Below, piece by piece: positions 4,660-8,308 of a DNA stretch of 8,308 nt. A program made the position numbers and the translations under genes. The stretch lies in contig DHJP01000100.1 in NCBI GenBank assembly GCA_002404395.1, positions 1 through 8,308 on the forward strand. Direction: 5' to 3'. Each line of letters opens with the position of its first letter. The stretch's first letter is position 1. The stretch is from Clostridiales bacterium UBA4717 (GTDB lineage: Bacteria > Bacillota > Clostridia > Oscillospirales > CAG-272). The notes under the pieces were generated by a model. That model saw only the letters and a program-made list of their open reading frames with translations, was not told where the DNA came from and did not search any database.

Positions 4660-7600
4660 ATGTTATCAAGAAAACTCATTGCGGCATTGCTCGCAGCGCT
4701 TATGCTTGTGACCATGCTGATGCCCGGCGTCTCGGCGCTCACGTATGACGAATATAATTACATTTATTCGTCGGTCGCGACCAAGGGCTTTACCGTCTCG
4801 ACCTCGAACATAACGATCGAACCGACGGTCAGCACCAAGCGTATTGTAAGACTTACGACTCCTGCGGGCAGTTACAACAACAATGTTATCTTTGCCATGA
4901 AACCGACCGAATTCGCGCTCAGCGACCGTCCGATAATCAAGGTCTGCTATCGCACGGATTCACCCTCTGACATATGCGACCTCACCATATCCTGCCCCGG
5001 CGGCGAAAATTGGCCCGCAGACCATCCCGCGATCACCGGAGACGGCGAGTGGCACGAGTTCATTTTTGACTATAATGATATCAATTCAAACAAATCGGCG
5101 CAGTTCCCGGACGCCGGCGCGCGCAACGTCACACTCAGACTCAAGCCGTTCGGCGCAGGCAAATTCACGCTCGAAAACGATTCGTATTTTGAAATAAAGT
5201 ACATCGGCTTCTTTGAAGATCAAGCCGAAGCCGAAGCATTTGAATATATGTCGAATTACAACGACAAGTATTCATACAATGTGCTCACGCCCGCCGCACT
5301 CTATCACGGAGTTGACAGCTCGAACACCGTCTCTCAGGTAAAGCTCAGCCGTCAGAGCACGAACGAATCCTTTATCCGCTATCTGGCATATCCCGGCACT
5401 TACAATAATAACCAGCTCGTATTGTCGTTTACTCATACCGAGTTTTCGCTTACCGAGCGCCCGTACGTCAAGCTTATGTATCGCACCAACTCTCCCACAA
5501 ATGAGTTGAATGTATCTCTCACCAGCGAAAACGGCGAGAATTGGGTGGCAAGACATCCGTCGCAGATCACCGACGGCGAGTTCCATACCATAATACTCAA
5601 CGTCAACGATATCAACGCACGCGGCGGCGATTATACCGCTCCCGACGGCAGCATGAACATCAACCTCAGGCTCAAGCCGTGGGGTTCCCAGACCAAAACC
5701 ATCACCGAAGAAAGCTATTACGATATTGTGTATGTCGCCTTCTTTGAGACTGCGGCGGAAGCCGAAGCGTTTGATTATCCCGGCGACAGCGCATATCCGT
5801 ATGCCTACGGCAGCGACAGCTCCGATTTTGAATATAATTTTGCCGACAACAGCGTGATACTCGGCTACATCAAGGACGCCGACGTACGCAAGAACGAAAT
5901 AATCCACACCAACAACTCCTTCCCCTATATGCGTCACCTCACCTCGGATCACTTCACGTATTCGACGATCGAAGATACGACCGGAAAATACGTGAGACTC
6001 GTCCCGACCGGTGAGCATGAGATCATATTCATTGAATCGGATATGGACTTCGCAAACTATCCGATAATGAAGCTTTCGTACAGATCAAACGGCACCGACG
6101 CGCTATTTGACACAAACGGGATCAAAAAGACCGATATAATGGATCTTTCGGATATTCCGGATTTTGAGGGCGGTTCTTCTTTCTCGCTTGCTCCCTGGAG
6201 CGCTTCGGCGTCCGAAGGCTCGTATTTCGATATTGAATATATCGCCTTCTTCAAAACGGTCGCCGAAGCGAAAAAGTTTGAGTTCAAGGACAACGGCGCA
6301 AACATGACCGAATCGCTCATCGTGTATGACGCGGATCTGCTCGATCCCGCGAACGTCCCCTCCCAAATGCGATTCATTTCGGCTGACGGCGACGACTCAA
6401 ACGACGGAAAAACTCCCGATACCGCATGGAAAACGGTAAGCAAGCTTCAAAATACCTCGATCGCGTCGGGAACGACCGTGTTCTTCCGCCGCGGCGATAC
6501 TTTCCGCTTTACCGGCTCGATAACCACCAAAAACGGCTGCACCTACACCGCTTACGGAATGGGCGACAAGCCGATCCTTACCGCCGCGATCGACGGCAAG
6601 GGTGCCGATAAGTGGGAAGCCACCGAATGGGAAAACGTCTGGCACTTCAAGCAGAACCTCGGCAAAGGTGCAAACACCGACGTCGGACACATACGTATCA
6701 ACGGCGGCTCGATCTGGGGCATAAAGGTCATTAAGCTCAACAATAACAATATGCGCCTTAACAACGAAAACGTGTTCAACGGACGCACCTACATCGATTC
6801 ATATTCCGCGGCGATCGAAACCGAAAGCGGAGACTTTGACGGAAACGGACTCTGCAACGATCTTGAATTTTACCATGACTACGATACCGGCGAGCTTTAT
6901 CTCTACTGCGAGGACGGAAATCCCGGCGAAGTGTTCGACTCGGTAGAGCTCGGCGACAAGGGCAATGCCATCGCGACCGGCGGCGGTCAGGTAACGCTCG
7001 ACAACCTGCTCGTGACCGGCTGCGGAAGCCACGGAATGGGCGGCGGAACTATGGAAAACTTCACGGCGCAGAACTGCCGCCTCGAATGGATCGGCGGCTC
7101 TATCCAAACGCTTCAGTTCTCCGAGGGAGCGACCGTACCGACCCGATTCGGAAATGCGATCGAAGCTTACGGCGGTGCGAAAAACTTCACTATCAGAAAC
7201 TGCTACGCTTCGCAGGTGTATGACTGCTGTTGGACGGTACAGAATCAGGAAGCGGTAGTATTTGACGGCGTGTTCATGTACGACAACGTCGCCGAATACA
7301 GCAACTCCGGACTTGAAGTATGGCAGTCGGGCGGCACCACCGAAAATATGTACCTGCACGACAACTACACGCTGTTCGGCGGCTACGGCTGGAGCCATCA
7401 GCGTTCAAACAAAGACGGCAACTTCTTCTACGGCGGCACGGGTATCAGATCGACCGTATTCACTAACTGCTCCGCCGAAAACAATGTCAACGTGCTTGCA
7501 TACCGCTACGGCCTGCTTGCAAGCGAGATCGGCTCGACCAGATATAACTTCAACCACAACGTATATATCATGGAGGAAGGCAAGTATTTCACCTACGCGC

Positions 7601-8308
7601 CTTACGATACCGAAAACGGCTCAATGGCGGCGCCGCTCGAATACGACCGCAGCACTCTGCGCCGTATCACCTCGCTCGGCACCGAAAAGGGTTCGGACTT
7701 CTATTACGCCGCTCCCGGCACATTCAATATCGGCGACGATCCGTACGAGGTATTCGGAGTATCCGAAGTCCCGGTAGAAGCGATCGACGCACCGAGCGAA
7801 ATAACCATGACTTCCGGTGAGCGCATCACACCCGAGCTTACCTTCACCCCCGCGAACGCCTCAAACACCGCCACGGTGATCGAATCGTCAAACGACTTCT
7901 CGGTGATCGTGACCGACGGCGAGCTTGTAGCAAAGCATCCGGGCGTGTCATACGTCACAGTACGCTCGACCGACACCGGCGTAAGCACAATAATAAAGGT
8001 GATCGTCAAGAACGACCCGATGAACCTTGAGCTTTGGTCAACTGACGCGCTCGGCGAAGCATCGGCGGCATTTACCAATGTCGATATCATCGGCGACTCG
8101 CACCGTGTTGCCGGCAGCAGTGTGATCTCAGCGCTCACCGACGAGCTGATGCTCTCGGTAAGCACCTCCGCCTCGGCTGACATGACCGCTTCGGATATGC
8201 TCGCGGCGATAGAAAACGGCGCCGCAACCAAAGGAATGATTCTGCTTGCGGGCGGATACGGCGACTATGCAAACAATACCGGAGTCGCCGCCTATGCGGG
8301 CGAGCTTG
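4660..8308 (+). CDS. Secreted multidomain beta-helix protein with Big_2 and SGNH-like domains, truncated at window end
   Basis: Probable extracellular polysaccharide-active protein; 1216 codons are visible with no stop. Residues 1-26 form a Sec signal peptide (MLSRK, hydrophobic core, cleavage after VSA). Three FF-T modules follow, closing at Y176, Y353 and Y522. The beta-helix begins at M570 (RFISADGDDSNDGKTP) and runs to about 1030. It shares with the upstream protein SHGxGxGT (H791), WIGG (W810), RFGNxIExYGG (R829, E835) and DCxxTVQxQ (D855). Residues about 1037-1116 are a Big_2-like Ig domain (VEAIDAPSEITMTSGERITP, then SSNDFSVIVTDGELVAKHPG). From about 1139 an SGNH/GDSL-like domain begins (IIGDSH with S1147; LLAGGYGDY at 1196-1203). 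The start at 4660 has a strong GGAGGA. No dockerin is seen, though one could lie beyond the edge. The enzymatic role is inferred from fold and architecture. Confidence 0.85.
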   Translation, partial: MLSRKLIAALLAALMLVTMLMPGVSALTYDEYNYIYSSVATKGFTVSTSNITIEPTVSTKRIVRLTTPAGSYNNNVIFAMKPTEFALSDRPIIKVCYRTDSPSDICDLTISCPGGENWPADHPAITGDGEWHEFIFDYNDINSNKSAQFPDAGARNVTLRLKPFGAGKFTLENDSYFEIKYIGFFEDQAEAEAFEYMSNYNDKYSYNVLTPAALYHGVDSSNTVSQVKLSRQSTNESFIRYLAYPGTYNNNQLVLSFTHTEFSLTERPYVKLMYRTNSPTNELNVSLTSENGENWVARHPSQITDGEFHTIILNVNDINARGGDYTAPDGSMNINLRLKPWGSQTKTITEESYYDIVYVAFFETAAEAEAFDYPGDSAYPYAYGSDSSDFEYNFADNSVILGYIKDADVRKNEIIHTNNSFPYMRHLTSDHFTYSTIEDTTGKYVRLVPTGEHEIIFIESDMDFANYPIMKLSYRSNGTDALFDTNGIKKTDIMDLSDIPDFEGGSSFSLAPWSASASEGSYFDIEYIAFFKTVAEAKKFEFKDNGANMTESLIVYDADLLDPANVPSQMRFISADGDDSNDGKTPDTAWKTVSKLQNTSIASGTTVFFRRGDTFRFTGSITTKNGCTYTAYGMGDKPILTAAIDGKGADKWEATEWENVWHFKQNLGKGANTDVGHIRINGGSIWGIKVIKLNNNNMRLNNENVFNGRTYIDSYSAAIETESGDFDGNGLCNDLEFYHDYDTGELYLYCEDGNPGEVFDSVELGDKGNAIATGGGQVTLDNLLVTGCGSHGMGGGTMENFTAQNCRLEWIGGSIQTLQFSEGATVPTRFGNAIEAYGGAKNFTIRNCYASQVYDCCWTVQNQEAVVFDGVFMYDNVAEYSNSGLEVWQSGGTTENMYLHDNYTLFGGYGWSHQRSNKDGNFFYGGTGIRSTVFTNCSAENNVNVLAYRYGLLASEIGSTRYNFNHNVYIMEEGKYFTYAPYDTENGSMAAPLEYDRSTLRRITSLGTEKGSDFYYAAPGTFNIGDDPYEVFGVSEVPVEAIDAPSEITMTSGERITPELTFTPANASNTATVIESSNDFSVIVTDGELVAKHPGVSYVTVRSTDTGVSTIIKVIVKNDPMNLELWSTDALGEASAAFTNVDIIGDSHRVAGSSVISALTDELMLSVSTSASADMTASDMLAAIENGAATKGMILLAGGYGDYANNTGVAAYAGEL
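4744..6285 (+). repeat. Three tandem copies of the 'FF-T' module in the second beta-helix protein
   Basis: Copy A (about 29-196; 4744-5247), B (about 205-373; 5272-5778) and C (about 389-542; 5824-6285) end in YFEIKYIGFFEDQAEAEAF, YYDIVYVAFFETAAEAEAF and YFDIEYIAFFKTVAEAKKF. A and B are the closest pair, sharing RPxxKxxYRT, ENW, HP, a DGEWHEF/DGEFHTI strand, NDIN and NxxLRLKP. Copy C keeps the beginning (YPIMKLSYRSN) and end (SLAPW plus signature) but lacks the middle ENW/HP section, so it is an internally shortened copy. The function is unknown; a carbohydrate-binding role is a guess from context. Confidence 0.75.
8074..8308 (+). other. Start of an SGNH/GDSL-hydrolase-like domain (within the second beta-helix gene)
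   Basis: Residues about 1139-1216 show VDIIGDSHRVAG, resembling SGNH block I with S1147 as candidate nucleophile. About 50 residues later comes GMILLAGGYGDY, resembling block III (usually GxND). The block III asparagine is replaced by glycine (G1201), and the block II region (STSASADMTASDM) lacks a clear glycine. The Asp/His catalytic block would lie beyond the window. A carbohydrate esterase is one reading; an inactive relative, or a cell-wall-binding type 2 repeat, are alternatives. Confidence 0.45.

Noticed and set aside
5272..6018. Open frame of 248 codons on the minus strand
   Set aside because: It lies wholly inside the second beta-helix gene, opposite its well-supported module repeats. 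It has no ribosome site, and its composition (many V, G, I, R) is what the reverse of G/C-ending codons gives.
6799..7398. Open frame of 199 codons on the minus strand
   Set aside because: It is antisense to the conserved beta-helix, whose motifs match the upstream paralogue on the plus strand, so it is a shadow.
7704..8231. Open frame of 175 codons on the minus strand
   Set aside because: It is antisense to the Big_2-like and SGNH-like regions, with low-complexity Ser/Ala/Val composition and no ribosome site.
1..8308. CRISPR array, tRNA or rRNA gene, insertion sequence, phage genes or replication origin
   Set aside because: I found no regularly spaced direct repeats, no cloverleaf or rRNA-like stretches, and no transposase or integrase motifs on either strand.

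Overview
The window looks like chromosomal DNA from an uncultured, polysaccharide-degrading Clostridia-type Bacillota of a gut or rumen habitat. The evidence is Gram-positive style Shine-Dalgarno sequences (GGAGG, GAGAGGA), sigma-A promoters, Sec signal peptides, a type I dockerin, a Big_2-like bacterial Ig domain, and a moderately GC-rich composition with G/C-ending codons. The organism assignment is inference. No tRNA, rRNA, CRISPR array, transposase or phage gene is visible.

Layout. (1) Positions 1-1153, minus strand: the first 384 codons of a GH36-type (clan GH-D) alpha-galactosidase. Its C-terminus lies beyond the left edge. (2) Positions 1154-1551: a divergent intergenic region. It holds an extended, full-consensus sigma-A promoter reading left into the alpha-galactosidase and a weaker extended -10 promoter reading right. 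The right-hand promoter gives a leader of about 225 nt rich in related GAGTCGGC-type hairpins, possibly an interspersed repeat. (3) Positions 1552-4446, plus strand: a complete secreted protein of 964 residues made of a signal peptide, two related beta-rich modules, an internal type I dockerin and a right-handed parallel beta-helix. (4) Positions 4447-4659: a very strong intrinsic terminator followed by a good sigma-A promoter and Shine-Dalgarno. (5) Positions 4660-8308, plus strand: a second secreted multidomain protein, open to the right edge (1216 codons). It has a signal peptide, three copies of the same beta-rich module, a paralogous beta-helix, a Big_2-like domain and the start of what looks like an SGNH/GDSL-type hydrolase domain.

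How the genes may work together. The two large proteins are paralogues by domain reshuffling: both place tandem 'FF-T' modules before the same kind of beta-helix. One carries a dockerin, consistent with attachment to a cohesin scaffold. The other carries Ig-like and possible esterase modules. Together with the alpha-galactosidase, which has no visible export signal, they suggest a locus for breaking down a galactose-decorated plant polysaccharide. In that picture the beta-helix proteins act outside the cell and the alpha-galactosidase acts on imported oligosaccharides. This model is inference; no substrate can be read from the sequence. The best candidates for something undescribed are the repeated module family and the paralogous beta-helix with its own conserved motif set.
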